Made by a program: the position numbers and the translations under genes. Positions 23,892 to 31,112 of a stretch of 48,275 nt of DNA are shown here, piece after piece (position 1 is the first letter of the stretch; each line of letters opens with the position of its first letter). This stretch comes from JAAOZP01 sp038848185 (GTDB lineage Archaea > Thermoproteota > EX4484-205 > JAAOZP01). The notes below the pieces were generated by a model. The model saw only the letters and a program-made list of their open reading frames with translations, was not told where the DNA came from and did no database searches. Location: assembly GCA_038848185.1 (NCBI GenBank), contig JAWCNV010000015.1, positions 1 through 48,275 of the forward strand, given 5' to 3'.

Positions 23892-24107
23892 CTAACCCCT
23901 GCCCACTAGAAGGAAAATGTGGTCTCCCAGAAGCCTATTAGATTCCCCGCTGCCAAGTATCCTTGCAAGCATCCCATTGATAGCTAGGTATTTCAGCCTA
24001 TGTCCTATTTCCATAACATGGTCCCCGTTGCTAAGCCACACAAGCCTGAGGAAAGCTGTCCATAGCACTGGATTAAAAATATAGAAATCCTGAACCAGTA
24101 AAAACAT
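23892..24107 (-). CDS. Doubtful 71-aa ORF between rps19 and rpl2
   Basis: This frame fills most of the 327-bp gap that splits rps19 from rpl2. The translation (MFLLVQDFYIFNPVLWTAF at the start, GDHIFLLVGRG at the end) is hydrophobic, unlike anything I know, and lacks a clear ribosome binding site. It could be a remnant, a small membrane protein or chance. No tRNA or recognisable structured RNA was seen in the gap. Confidence 0.2.
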   Translation of the reverse strand: MFLLVQDFYIFNPVLWTAFLRLVWLSNGDHVMEIGHRLKYLAINGMLARILGSGESNRLLGDHIFLLVGRG

Positions 24108-24133
24108 TGATGAGCTTAAAGCTCTCTAGACTT

Positions 24134-24865
24134 CTATCCTGATACTTGTCTAACCTTCTTCCTGCCAGTCTTCTTAGGAGCAATCAAGCCAACCTTAGCA
24201 CCAGGCGGAGCATTACGGCTAACAGATGTTGAACTCCCCAAATGCTGGTGCCTACCTCCACCGTGGACGTGATATACGCTTATCATTGCTACTCCTCTTA
24301 CTTGAGGCCAGCGTCTTCCTTTGCTTTTCATCAGTTTCTTCTTGGTTCCTGCTTTGAGGAATGTTTTTTCAGTTCTGCCTCCTCCCGCGACGACTCCGAT
24401 AGTGCCGAGCGCGTTTGTGTCAGCTATGAAGGTTTTTCCTTTCGCGTTTTGGAGTATGACTGTTCCGTTTGTCTTTCCGATTATGACTGCGTAGTTTCCT
24501 GATGATCTGAATAGTGCTCCTCCGTCTGCAGGGTTGCGTTCGATGTTTGCGAAAATTGTTCCTTCTGGCGCTTCGCCCAGTGGAAGTATGTTGCCTACTG
24601 CGAGGGGGCTTCCCCATCCTACTGATACTCTTTGCCCCACATGCATTGATTCTACTGCGACAGTGTGGAATGCTTTTCCGTTGTCAAGCCTGATTTCTGC
24701 GAGGGGTGCTCCCCTGCCAGGGTCGTGGTGTAGTGCGACTAGGGTTCCTTCGAGCCTTTCTCCTCTAGCTATCAGTGGGTATTTGGCTGGTGCTACTCTG
24801 CGGTGCGTTGGGGCCATGAAGTTGGGGGATGAGCCGCGTCTCCTTACTATTGGTCTCTTACCCAT
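24134..24865 (-). CDS. rpl2: 50S ribosomal protein L2
   Basis: The 243-aa protein contains PTHRRVAPAKYPLIARGERL, NIERNPADGGALFRSSGNYA, and the peptidyl-transferase-region signature RGVAMISVYHVHGGGRHQHLG with the His used in L2, then GRKKVRQVSG. The ATG at 24865 has GGAGG upstream. The first 200 codons use A- and C-ending codons and AAA for Lys far more than neighbouring genes. The last 40 codons return to G- and T-ending ones. Confidence 0.96.
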   Translation of the reverse strand: MGKRPIVRRRGSSPNFMAPTHRRVAPAKYPLIARGERLEGTLVALHHDPGRGAPLAEIRLDNGKAFHTVAVESMHVGQRVSVGWGSPLAVGNILPLGEAPEGTIFANIERNPADGGALFRSSGNYAVIIGKTNGTVILQNAKGKTFIADTNALGTIGVVAGGGRTEKTFLKAGTKKKLMKSKGRRWPQVRGVAMISVYHVHGGGRHQHLGSSTSVSRNAPPGAKVGLIAPKKTGRKKVRQVSG

Positions 24866-24878
24866 TTCTTCATTCCTC

Positions 24879-25139
24879 CTACACTATTTTGAGCCTGCTT
24901 GCAACATCCATCGCGTTGTATTCTTTAGCGAGCTTGACTATCGCCTTCTTCTCCCCCTTTATACTTCTCACTATGTTCACCCTGTCAACCTTAACGTTGA
25001 AGTTTTTTTCAACCGCCTCTTTAACGTTCTTCCTGTCCGCCTTAGGGTCGACTATGAATACGAGCTTGTTCTCCTTCTCTATGAGTCTGAAGGATTTCTC
25101 TGTTGAAACAGGCCTCACTATAACACTATTTCGCGACAT
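24879..25139 (-). CDS. rpl23: 50S ribosomal protein L23
   Basis: The 86-aa protein has VIVRPVSTEKSFRLIEKENK, VDPKADRKNVKEAVEKNFNV and the closing LAKEYNAMDVASRLKIV. L23 sits at the exit of the peptide tunnel. The ATG at 25139 overlaps the end of rpl4 by 14 nt. Confidence 0.96.
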   Translation of the reverse strand: MSRNSVIVRPVSTEKSFRLIEKENKLVFIVDPKADRKNVKEAVEKNFNVKVDRVNIVRSIKGEKKAIVKLAKEYNAMDVASRLKIV

Positions 25140-25923
25140 ACTTCTCCACCCTTCCCACGATTCTTGTTAAAGCTGGAAGCGTCCATATGGTTAGCCTCCC
25201 TGGCACCCCTCCAGGAGCAAGATCCATGACTGATATTTTTTCAGGAGTCTTAGCATTAACCCCAGGTATTCCTGAGGCAGCTTTAACTATGCTCGCCTTG
25301 GAGCTGGAGACTACGAGCAGTGGGCCCACTCTCCTCCTAAGCCTTCTACCCCTCCACCTAGATTTCCCGCATCTTACTTTCGGCCTGCCGTAGACTCTTT
25401 CAAGCTCCTCGCCGAGACCGATTTTCTCGAATAGGCTAACGACGTCACGCGTCTTCGAAATATTCTCCACCTCCCCTGCGAAAACTATCGGGATGCCGGT
25501 TGAGCCTAGCTTATGGCCCCTTTTCTCAACCGTCTCCTTCCTGAAGGTTGCTGACAGTGCTGAGAGGAATGCCTTCCTATACTCCTTCCTGTTTATCTCC
25601 TTCCTGATTTTCTTCTCAACGCGCGGCGGATGCGTTAAACGGCCCTTAACCGTCATGGGCGCGAGCCTTGCCACCCCCCTCTCGGTTCTCGGGACCCTCG
25701 CCATACCATATCCGACGCCCCAGCTTTCCGCTGTTGTCCTCTTGCCCGCCATAGGGTCCCTGCCTTGGGGCTGAAGCCTCCTGGAGTGGAGCGCTAGGAA
25801 GGCTCTTCTAATAAGATGCTCTTCAACACTGGTCTCAAGGATAAAGCGGGGCACTGAAGCCTCGCCGTCCTCCTCACCATTCTCGTTCAGAACCCTAACC
25901 TTAAACTCTTCAAGCTTCATCAT
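25126..25923 (-). CDS. rpl4: 50S ribosomal protein L4
   Basis: The 265-aa protein has LQPQGRDPMAGKRTTAESWG, the tunnel-lining loop region, PRTERGVARLAPMTVKGRLT, and CGKSRWRGRRLRRRVGPLLVV, as in archaeal L4 (L1e type). Two tandem ATGs at 25923 and 25920 overlap the rpl3 stop (ATGATG). Confidence 0.95.
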   Translation of the reverse strand: MMKLEEFKVRVLNENGEEDGEASVPRFILETSVEEHLIRRAFLALHSRRLQPQGRDPMAGKRTTAESWGVGYGMARVPRTERGVARLAPMTVKGRLTHPPRVEKKIRKEINRKEYRKAFLSALSATFRKETVEKRGHKLGSTGIPIVFAGEVENISKTRDVVSLFEKIGLGEELERVYGRPKVRCGKSRWRGRRLRRRVGPLLVVSSSKASIVKAASGIPGVNAKTPEKISVMDLAPGGVPGRLTIWTLPALTRIVGRVEKYVAK

Positions 25924-26933
25924 GCCGCAACAGGCCTCCTAATGTTGATGTGTGTTAAAACAGGCGGCTGCTTAACCTTCGCGCTATGCTTCCTAGCTGA
26001 AACCCTTATTTTGACAAGCCTCTTAGGAGTACCGGGTATACTCCCGTTAACGATTACAACAGGGTTCCTGACAACGCCATACTTGTGGAAGCCTGATGTA
26101 GAGTTAACCTCCTCAGGATTATCAATCATTTTCAAAACCTGAACGTTTCTGACAAGCCTCTGCATATACCCCATTTGACCCGGCCTTGGAACACTGTACA
26201 TTACTCCAGCGGGTTTCCATGGGCCCAGGGTGGCGATGCCTCTCCTAGTCTTATTGCTCTTCCTATCCATAATCCTTACCCGGAACCTTTTCACAACCCC
26301 CTGGAACCCTTTTCCCTTTGTAACAGCGAAAACATCTATGAAACCCCCCTCCTCCAGAGCCTCGCTCGCCTTAACCTCCTTGCCTAAAAGGGACATAGCG
26401 TAGTCAACCCTCTCCTTCACGCTGCCTCCGCCACCGACACCTATTTCAAAGACTTCAGGAGCCTTCTTACCTATTCCAGTCCGGTAGGGCTGCGTCGCCA
26501 CTATAACCCTAACCTCCCTAACCTTCTCAACCATACCGTCAGGAACCTGTGGGGGAGACGCATCCTTACGCTTCCCAAGGGAGGTGACCCTCCTCTTAAG
26601 ATGCTCAGGGAGACTGCTCGCCCAGCCCTCCCAAAATACTTGAAGACCCTGAACAGTGTTGCCGTAAAGCCTAACGCCGACAACGCTCAGAGGAGGAGTT
26701 TCTATAAGGGTCAAGGGGGTGAAGACCTCCTTACCCTTGAAAGGCGAGGATTCTGAAGTGTCAACTATGAAGCCGTTAGTCATGCCGACGCGGTAGCCGG
26801 CGAACCCAAGCAGCCTGACCCTTCCGTCAACCTCAGGCCAGAACCTTATTCTTGGAGAGAGCTTTCTAAAACGTGCTCTAGGGCGGAAGGCGAGCGAACC
26901 ATGCCTAGGGGCTGATTGCTTTCTATGACCCAT
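25920..26933 (-). CDS. rpl3: 50S ribosomal protein L3
   Basis: The 337-aa protein begins MGHRKQSAPRHGSLAFRPRA and contains GFAGYRVGMTNGFIVD, VTKGKGFQGVVKRFRVRIMD and GQMGYMQRLVRNVQVLKM, as in archaeal L3. AGGGG lies about 10 nt before ATG 26933. It heads the L3-L4-L23-L2 block behind the SPOUT methyltransferase. Confidence 0.97.
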   Translation of the reverse strand: MGHRKQSAPRHGSLAFRPRARFRKLSPRIRFWPEVDGRVRLLGFAGYRVGMTNGFIVDTSESSPFKGKEVFTPLTLIETPPLSVVGVRLYGNTVQGLQVFWEGWASSLPEHLKRRVTSLGKRKDASPPQVPDGMVEKVREVRVIVATQPYRTGIGKKAPEVFEIGVGGGGSVKERVDYAMSLLGKEVKASEALEEGGFIDVFAVTKGKGFQGVVKRFRVRIMDRKSNKTRRGIATLGPWKPAGVMYSVPRPGQMGYMQRLVRNVQVLKMIDNPEEVNSTSGFHKYGVVRNPVVIVNGSIPGTPKRLVKIRVSARKHSAKVKQPPVLTHINIRRPVAA

Positions 26934-26986
26934 TGTATGAATCCCCTTTTAGTTAACGTGGTTGACAGAAGGAGAAGCAACCCGTT

Positions 26987-27097
26987 TTAACCTTTTCCCC
27001 CAGTTGAAACTGGCTTGAGACCCGCTTTTTCAACGAGCTTTACCATGCTCCACTGCTCCGCCTGTTCCCCTCTGAAACCCTTCCCTCTATGCCTCAA
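26987..27097 (-). CDS. Candidate 36-aa small protein between the SPOUT methyltransferase and L3
   Basis: In the 153-bp gap a TTG at 27097 opens a frame overlapping the end of the upstream gene by 11 nt. It encodes a basic peptide with RHRGKGFRGEQAEQWSMVKL and VEKAGLKPVSTGGKG. Codon use (AGA, AGG, GGG, AAG, GAG) resembles the neighbours, and a GAGGAG purine run lies just upstream of the TTG. I do not recognise the family. The overlap with the gene before it is of the type seen throughout this operon. Confidence 0.4.
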   Translation of the reverse strand: MRHRGKGFRGEQAEQWSMVKLVEKAGLKPVSTGGKG

Positions 27098-27956
27098 AGA
27101 CTCCTCTCGCCAAGGAGGTTACTAGGGGGAGTGTTATGTACAGGGCTTCCTCTGTCCGCACTGTCTCAGTACCCTGATCACCCACCGTGTTGATCAGGAT
27201 GTCGAAAACCTCCCTCGCCTTAATCTTCTCCTTTGCCAATATTTCTCTCAGACCCATGGAGGGAGAACCGAAGACAATCATTACCCTTTCATTCTTAGAC
27301 ATGATTTCCTTAAGCTTGCTGAGCCTCTGCCAAGCAGGTTCACCATACTTAGAAGTACCTATTTTAACAGCGTTCACATTCTTCAAAAACTCTCCTAGTG
27401 TTACCCTAGGAGAGGAAACACGGTACCCAAGGTAGAATGGGGATGCTGTATGGTCAACTATCCTAGCTGAAAGCCTTGAAATATCCTCAATCTTGATAAG
27501 AACTACGCTACCCTCCTTTGCCTCCAAGGGTGGGCTTGGGACGGGGGCGGTGAGCCTTTTCTCTAAACCGGCTTCTAAAACAACCTTACCATCATTTGCT
27601 TTAACTATTGAAGCAAGCCTGAAGCTTCCAGGGGAAGCATGCTTCAGAGATGAGGGCACTGTGTGAGAAGGAATTTTGAGAGGGGGAAGTAGGCCGGCGA
27701 ACCTAAGAGCCTCCTCCTTCTTGAAAACAATCCTCCTCAAGTATTGGGGAACAACCATGTAGCGGAGAAGCTTCGTGAAAACCTTTTGGTTACTGATGGA
27801 TTCAGCCTCACGATCATCAAGATATATGGTGATCTCGTCAATCATGAATATGGCTGCAGCTCTACCTATCAAGCCAGCTCTGAACGTTTTAACCCTAAGG
27901 TCATCTGAAACCCCGATGACGGATGCAGGAAGCACTATTGAGATTTTGCTGCGCAA
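27087..27956 (-). CDS. SPOUT-superfamily RNA methyltransferase (COG2106/C9orf114-like)
   Basis: The 289-aa protein begins KISIVLPASVIGVSDDLRVK and includes GRAAAIFMIDEITIYLDD, YMVVPQYLRRIVFKKEEALR, GLLPPLKIPSH, and a C-terminal knot region with VMIVFGSPSMGLREIL and INTVGDQGTETVRTEEAL. That set matches the archaeal family usually encoded just upstream of rpl3. Members are thought to methylate rRNA; the exact site here is unknown. The start is TTG 27956, and a TATA element at 27987-27998 marks it as the first gene of the L3 operon. Confidence 0.87.
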   Translation of the reverse strand: MRSKISIVLPASVIGVSDDLRVKTFRAGLIGRAAAIFMIDEITIYLDDREAESISNQKVFTKLLRYMVVPQYLRRIVFKKEEALRFAGLLPPLKIPSHTVPSSLKHASPGSFRLASIVKANDGKVVLEAGLEKRLTAPVPSPPLEAKEGSVVLIKIEDISRLSARIVDHTASPFYLGYRVSSPRVTLGEFLKNVNAVKIGTSKYGEPAWQRLSKLKEIMSKNERVMIVFGSPSMGLREILAKEKIKAREVFDILINTVGDQGTETVRTEEALYITLPLVTSLARGVFEA

Positions 27957-27986
27957 CAGTTCCTGAGCATAACTTGGCTACGCTAA

Positions 27987-27998
27987 GACTTTTATGGG
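27987..27998 (-). promoter_or_regulatory. Promoter of the SPOUT/L3 superoperon
   Basis: CCCATAAAAGTC on the minus strand is centred about 36 nt before TTG 27956, giving a leader of about 10 nt. Confidence 0.45.
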
Positions 27999-28031
27999 TT
28001 TCTGGTTTACGGACATGTAGAACCGAAACTC

Positions 28032-28427
28032 CTACTCCTCAAGCTCCGCCATCCTCTCTGAAAGGATTTCTGAAAGAGGCTTCCTATCCTTCCCGTCGGC
28101 AACAACTATACGTGCCTCATACCTTACGGGTATCCCCAGATACCTTAGAAACCTGTATAGGTCACCAGCGTCAACAGGACCTGTGACGAAGCCCTTCTTA
28201 ACAAGCGCGTAGAGAACAAGCTTAGCTCTCCGGGTTTCAACAGGGAAATCCTGTTCAGCGATGGAAAGTATCTCCCTGCCCTTCTCGTCTAGGAGGCTTA
28301 AAACAACCCTGTCAACATCGTCAACACTTTTCTGAGGCTTATTCTCCCCACTGGTCTTAGCAAGCTTGTTTAACAGGCGTTTCCTCTTCTCCTCAAGAAT
28401 ACGCTCTAGCTCCCTGTCCTCAGACAA
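28032..28427 (-). CDS. PDCD5/TFAR19-like DNA-binding protein
   Basis: From TTG 28427 the product (131 aa) begins SEDRELERILEEKRKRLLNK, the charged N-terminal helix of archaeal PDCD5 proteins. It continues with a helical core (LLDEKGREILSIAEQDFPVE, LVKKGFVTGPVDAGDLYRFL). The C-terminal tail (ARIVVADGKDRKPLSEIL) is longer and different from typical members, so the family call is moderate. The frame is open to 28472, but TTG 28427 sits about 11 nt behind the predicted transcription start of a TATA element at 28461-28470 and has GGGTGG upstream. The role in archaea is unclear. Confidence 0.6.
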   Translation of the reverse strand: MSEDRELERILEEKRKRLLNKLAKTSGENKPQKSVDDVDRVVLSLLDEKGREILSIAEQDFPVETRRAKLVLYALVKKGFVTGPVDAGDLYRFLRYLGIPVRYEARIVVADGKDRKPLSEILSERMAELEE

Positions 28428-28555
28428 CCAGCCACCCTGATGGGGCATTGAAGTTAAACAGTTTTTAAACATTCTGGGATAACATTATTAAACAACGGGA
28501 AAATGCGTTTGAAGAAAAAAGCTTATCTAATTTAAAGACAGTATGAATAAAGGCT

Positions 28556-28656
28556 GCCGGGGTGGCTGAGTGGTTAAAACCTTAAAGGTAGTATGCGCTG
28601 GCCTTGAGAGCCAGTGACCCATCCGGGTCGCAGGGGTTCGAATCCCTTCCCCGGCG
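28556..28656 (+). tRNA. tRNA-Ser(TGA) with a 16-nt D-arm intron; CCA encoded
   Basis: The acceptor strands GCCGGGG and CCCCGGC pair with discriminator G73, and CCA follows at 28657-28659. The anticodon stem CTGGC/GCCAG encloses CTTGAGA, giving anticodon TGA. The variable arm (TGACCCATCCGGGTCG) is long, as expected for Ser. The D-arm is 16 nt too long. Removing the BHB intron gives a normal GCTGAGTGGTTAAAGC arm and an 85-nt body. A TATA element (AATTTAAA, 28529-28536) lies about 24 nt upstream. Confidence 0.93.
28579..28594 (+). other. BHB intron in the D-arm of tRNA-Ser(TGA)
   Basis: The intron is ACCTTAAAGGTAGTAT. The outer helix is AGTG with CGCT. The central helix is GTTA with TAGT, using two G-U pairs. 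The bulges are AAA (cut AA/A) and ATG (cut AT/G), and the inner helix CCT/AGG closes on TAA. Splicing restores the T12-A23, C11-G24 and G10-C25 pairs. D-arm introns are non-canonical but known in some TACK archaea. Confidence 0.85.
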
Positions 28657-28839
28657 CCACTTTGAGACGAAAAATCCAGATGAACTCATGAAAAATGTTA
28701 AAAATTTCCACTTGATTTTTTCAGGCGAAGCAAATAATTTCAACTTTTTGATCAAGCATCTTCTCTAAGAATCCGTTTTATATCATCTAATTCTAAAAAG
28801 ACATCGTCACTGAATTAAGTTGATAGTCCTCTCGGATTC

Positions 28840-29700
28840 TTAATGCCTCTTTTCCAAGTAACTGAGAACTGTTTCAGCCACTTTGAGTCTCTCGGAGTCT
28901 TTTAGCCATGTTTTAAGCATGCCTTGAACTTCAGGGTGTCTACGTGCCAGATAAAGCAGTGATGAAGCCACGGCCCGCCATACTTACCGCCTTTCATCTT
29001 TTGCAAGCGTCGCTAATATTTCTATGCCTTCCTGCCAATTCTTGTTGCCGCCGTAAGATGCGAATGCCATAGCTACATTCCAACGTGTGCCTTCACCATC
29101 CCTATGAGACCATCTGCGTAAACGTTTCAGAGTAAAATCCGGATAGCAGCGAAGCAGACCATCGCCTATAGCATAAGGCCCTAGGTTCTTTCTAACATAA
29201 CTATTCTTATCGCTGAGAAGAGGCTCGAGCAGTTGTATAAGGGGCTCCGCCCACTCTTCTTTCCTCAGGTTTCCAGCACTCCGCACCGCGATTGCAACGC
29301 ATCTTCTAAGGTTTGGGGAGGAATGCTTACTCCATTTTCGGAGAACTGGGAAAACCTGTTGAAAATGATCCTTGAAAAGCTCACTCCAAACGGCATGAGC
29401 ATCTTCACGGACAAGCCAGTTTTCATCGTCGGCGAGAGCTGTCAGCATCTGTACCACTTTGTTTTTATCAGTCTCCCATAGCTCAGCAAGAATTCTTGAA
29501 GCATATCTCCGGGTGAAGGGGTCTTCACATTTAGATAGTTTATTAGCCCAAAGCCACAGCCTTTTCTTTTCGTCTTTCAACACTTCAAGCAATAATTGAG
29601 AAGCTGACCAGGATGGCTTTCCCCATTTAAGAGTAGACGCCAGCTTACTGAATTTCTCCACATTATCCTGAGAGATAACTTCCCGTAGTTTATGCTCCAT
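28840..29700 (-). pseudogene. HEAT-repeat (AlkD-like) protein interrupted by an in-frame TAA
   Basis: From ATG 29700 the frame encodes tandem helical repeats such as CEDPFTRRYASRILAELWET, DDENWLVREDAHAVWSELFK, KHSSPNLRRCVAIAVRSAGN and DKNSYVRKNLGPYAIGDGLL. These resemble the HEAT-like DNA alkylation repair family. A TAA at 28986-28984 stops it after LAKDERR. The same frame then continues for 47 codons (VWRAVASSLLYLARRHPEVQ to VLSYLEKRH) that look like the missing last repeat. The first 238 residues may still be made. A TTG at 29721 is an alternative start. Function otherwise unknown. Confidence 0.65.
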
Positions 29701-29749
29701 CCCAAATGGTAAAAACTTCAAACCAATCCTATTTTATCCTAACTCAAAC

Positions 29750-29812
29750 GATTTAAACATTAACCAACATGAACCGAGAAGATTTAAAGAAGATTTAAAT
29801 ATTAACCAACAT
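29750..29812 (+). repeat. Two 21-bp direct repeats in the divergent promoter of the Fe-S unit
   Basis: GATTTAAACATTAACCAACA (29750-29769) recurs as GATTTAAATATTAACCAACA (29792-29811) with one mismatch; a T follows both copies. The start-to-start spacing is 42 bp, about four helical turns. Each copy contains a TATA-like TTTAAA; the second is placed for the gene at 29833. The shared TTAACCAACAT half is not needed for a TATA box, so the pair may bind a regulator. Confidence 0.5.
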
Positions 29813-29832
29813 AGTTTTTAACAGGGGAAACC

Positions 29833-30702
29833 ATGTGCAACTGGTGCATGAAACATGGTGCCGGTGGAAAATGGTATTTGAACGCCAGGAACTATTCTTA
29901 TGAACTGGCGGAAGCCATGAATCTTCAAGCATACCTAGAGGAACAGTGGAAAAACTTTGAGCAGGTCTATATTAGGAAAATAATGGGAATTTCCTCTATA
30001 GGATTAGGCTATAAACTCAAGATGCCTATCATCGGCCGCGTGATCCGGCGGACCGTCGAGGGAATGATTCACTCCGAAAGCAAGAACAGGAACCCTGTTA
30101 GGGCAGATGGGCATTTCGGTCAAGTGATACCCATAGAGGAGGCGAAGGTGATAATGCTTAACCTGGCTGCTGAACCCATTATTCAGAACTACTGCATGTG
30201 TCGCATGATGCAGAAGGGAATAAAAGATGTATGCTGCATTAACTTCGGCGTCCTTTCAACGGTGATAGAGAAACTTCCTAGATTCATCCCAGAAAATGCG
30301 AAAGTTCGTTTAGACCGTGAGGAAGCAGTAGCGGCTCTAGAAGAGCAGAATAGGAAGGGCCGCGTATCCACGGTTTGGTTCCAGCCTGTGCCTTACATAA
30401 ATGCCATATGCTCATGTGAGACTCCGCAATGCGGTGGTCTACGTCTAAGGATGGATTTCGGTCTCAACACTGTTTATAAAGCGGAATATGTTGCTGAAGT
30501 AAATGCGGACCTCTGCCAAGGGTGCAAGGCTTGCGTTGCAAACTGTCAGTTCGGTGCCATAAGGTATAGCTCCACTCTCAAAAGGGTATTGATTGACCAG
30601 ACTAAGTGCTTTGGCTGCGGACTTTGTAGGGACAGGTGTCAACACGACGCGATAAGGCTGATCCCCCGGGACGAGGTTCCAGTTTTACGTGACAAGTATT
30701 AG
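29833..30702 (+). CDS. Fe-S protein with C-terminal 2[4Fe-4S] ferredoxin domain
   Basis: The 289-aa protein has a cysteine-bearing N-terminus (MCNWCMKHG), a middle region with CMCRMMQKGIKDVCC and CSCETPQCGG, and a C-terminal ferredoxin domain. The domain has two full motifs: Cys228-231-234-238 (CQGCKACVANC) and Cys259-262-265-269 (CFGCGLCRDRC). The extra cysteines could hold a further cluster or metal. It is soluble, with no signal peptide. AGGGG lies 5-6 nt before the ATG. It is followed after 18 nt by a second ferredoxin gene, so the two probably form an electron-transfer unit of unknown partner. Confidence 0.75.
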   Translation: MCNWCMKHGAGGKWYLNARNYSYELAEAMNLQAYLEEQWKNFEQVYIRKIMGISSIGLGYKLKMPIIGRVIRRTVEGMIHSESKNRNPVRADGHFGQVIPIEEAKVIMLNLAAEPIIQNYCMCRMMQKGIKDVCCINFGVLSTVIEKLPRFIPENAKVRLDREEAVAALEEQNRKGRVSTVWFQPVPYINAICSCETPQCGGLRLRMDFGLNTVYKAEYVAEVNADLCQGCKACVANCQFGAIRYSSTLKRVLIDQTKCFGCGLCRDRCQHDAIRLIPRDEVPVLRDKY

Positions 30703-30720
30703 TATTGGAGGCAGAGCCTT

Positions 30721-30978
30721 ATGAAGAAGACAAAGATAAAAATCGACTATTCAAAATGCGGAAACGCAACTGGAGGCATAGATCCTAGAGAGTGCAGCAA
30801 ATGCCTACAAGTTTGCGATCCAGCGGTTTTCGTCCGGCATATGACTCTTAACGTAAAGCAAGAAAACCCGTATGATCCACAATTTTGGCAGATAACACCT
30901 GTGTGGCTTTCACTCTGCACACATTGTGGTAAATGTGTAAAAGTCTGTCCACAAAAGGCTATAATTGTTTCATACTAG
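30721..30978 (+). CDS. Small 4Fe-4S ferredoxin-like protein
   Basis: The 85-aa protein has Cys13, Cys25, Cys28 and Cys32 (the last three as CSKCLQVC) and Cys66, Cys69, Cys72 and Cys76 (CTHCGKCVKVCP), enough for two [4Fe-4S] clusters. The spacing between the two halves is longer than in classical 2[4Fe-4S] ferredoxins. It lies 18 nt after the larger Fe-S gene and is surely cotranscribed with it. Confidence 0.75.
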   Translation: MKKTKIKIDYSKCGNATGGIDPRECSKCLQVCDPAVFVRHMTLNVKQENPYDPQFWQITPVWLSLCTHCGKCVKVCPQKAIIVSY

Positions 30979-31076
30979 CCCTTATACATAACAAAGTACG
31001 GTGGTCTAAAAGACTGCTATTGCAGATAAAAGCAGGTGTCTGAACGCCTTTGTTAACATCAACTTTTCATAAAAAA

Positions 31077-31090
31077 TTTAAATATTAGCC
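31077..31090 (+). promoter_or_regulatory. Promoter of the glycoside hydrolase-like gene
   Basis: TTTAAATATTAGCC lies about 25-30 nt before ATG 31113, so the mRNA would be almost leaderless. The element resembles the TTTAAATATTAACC copy before the Fe-S gene at 29833. Confidence 0.45.
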
Positions 31091-31112
31091 TAAATAGTTT
31101 TACTCACAAGGT

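Noticed and set aside
24534..25106. 190-aa plus-strand ORF over rpl2/rpl23
   Set aside because: It is antisense to two unmistakable ribosomal genes and its openness follows from the unusual codon use of rpl2.
28556..28656. tRNA-Ser(TGA) as an integration site for the accessory region
   Set aside because: I found no second copy of the tRNA 3' end in the window and no integrase gene.
28984..28986. Recoded stop codon (selenocysteine or pyrrolysine) in the HEAT gene
   Set aside because: The codon is TAA; known archaeal recoding uses TGA or TAG.
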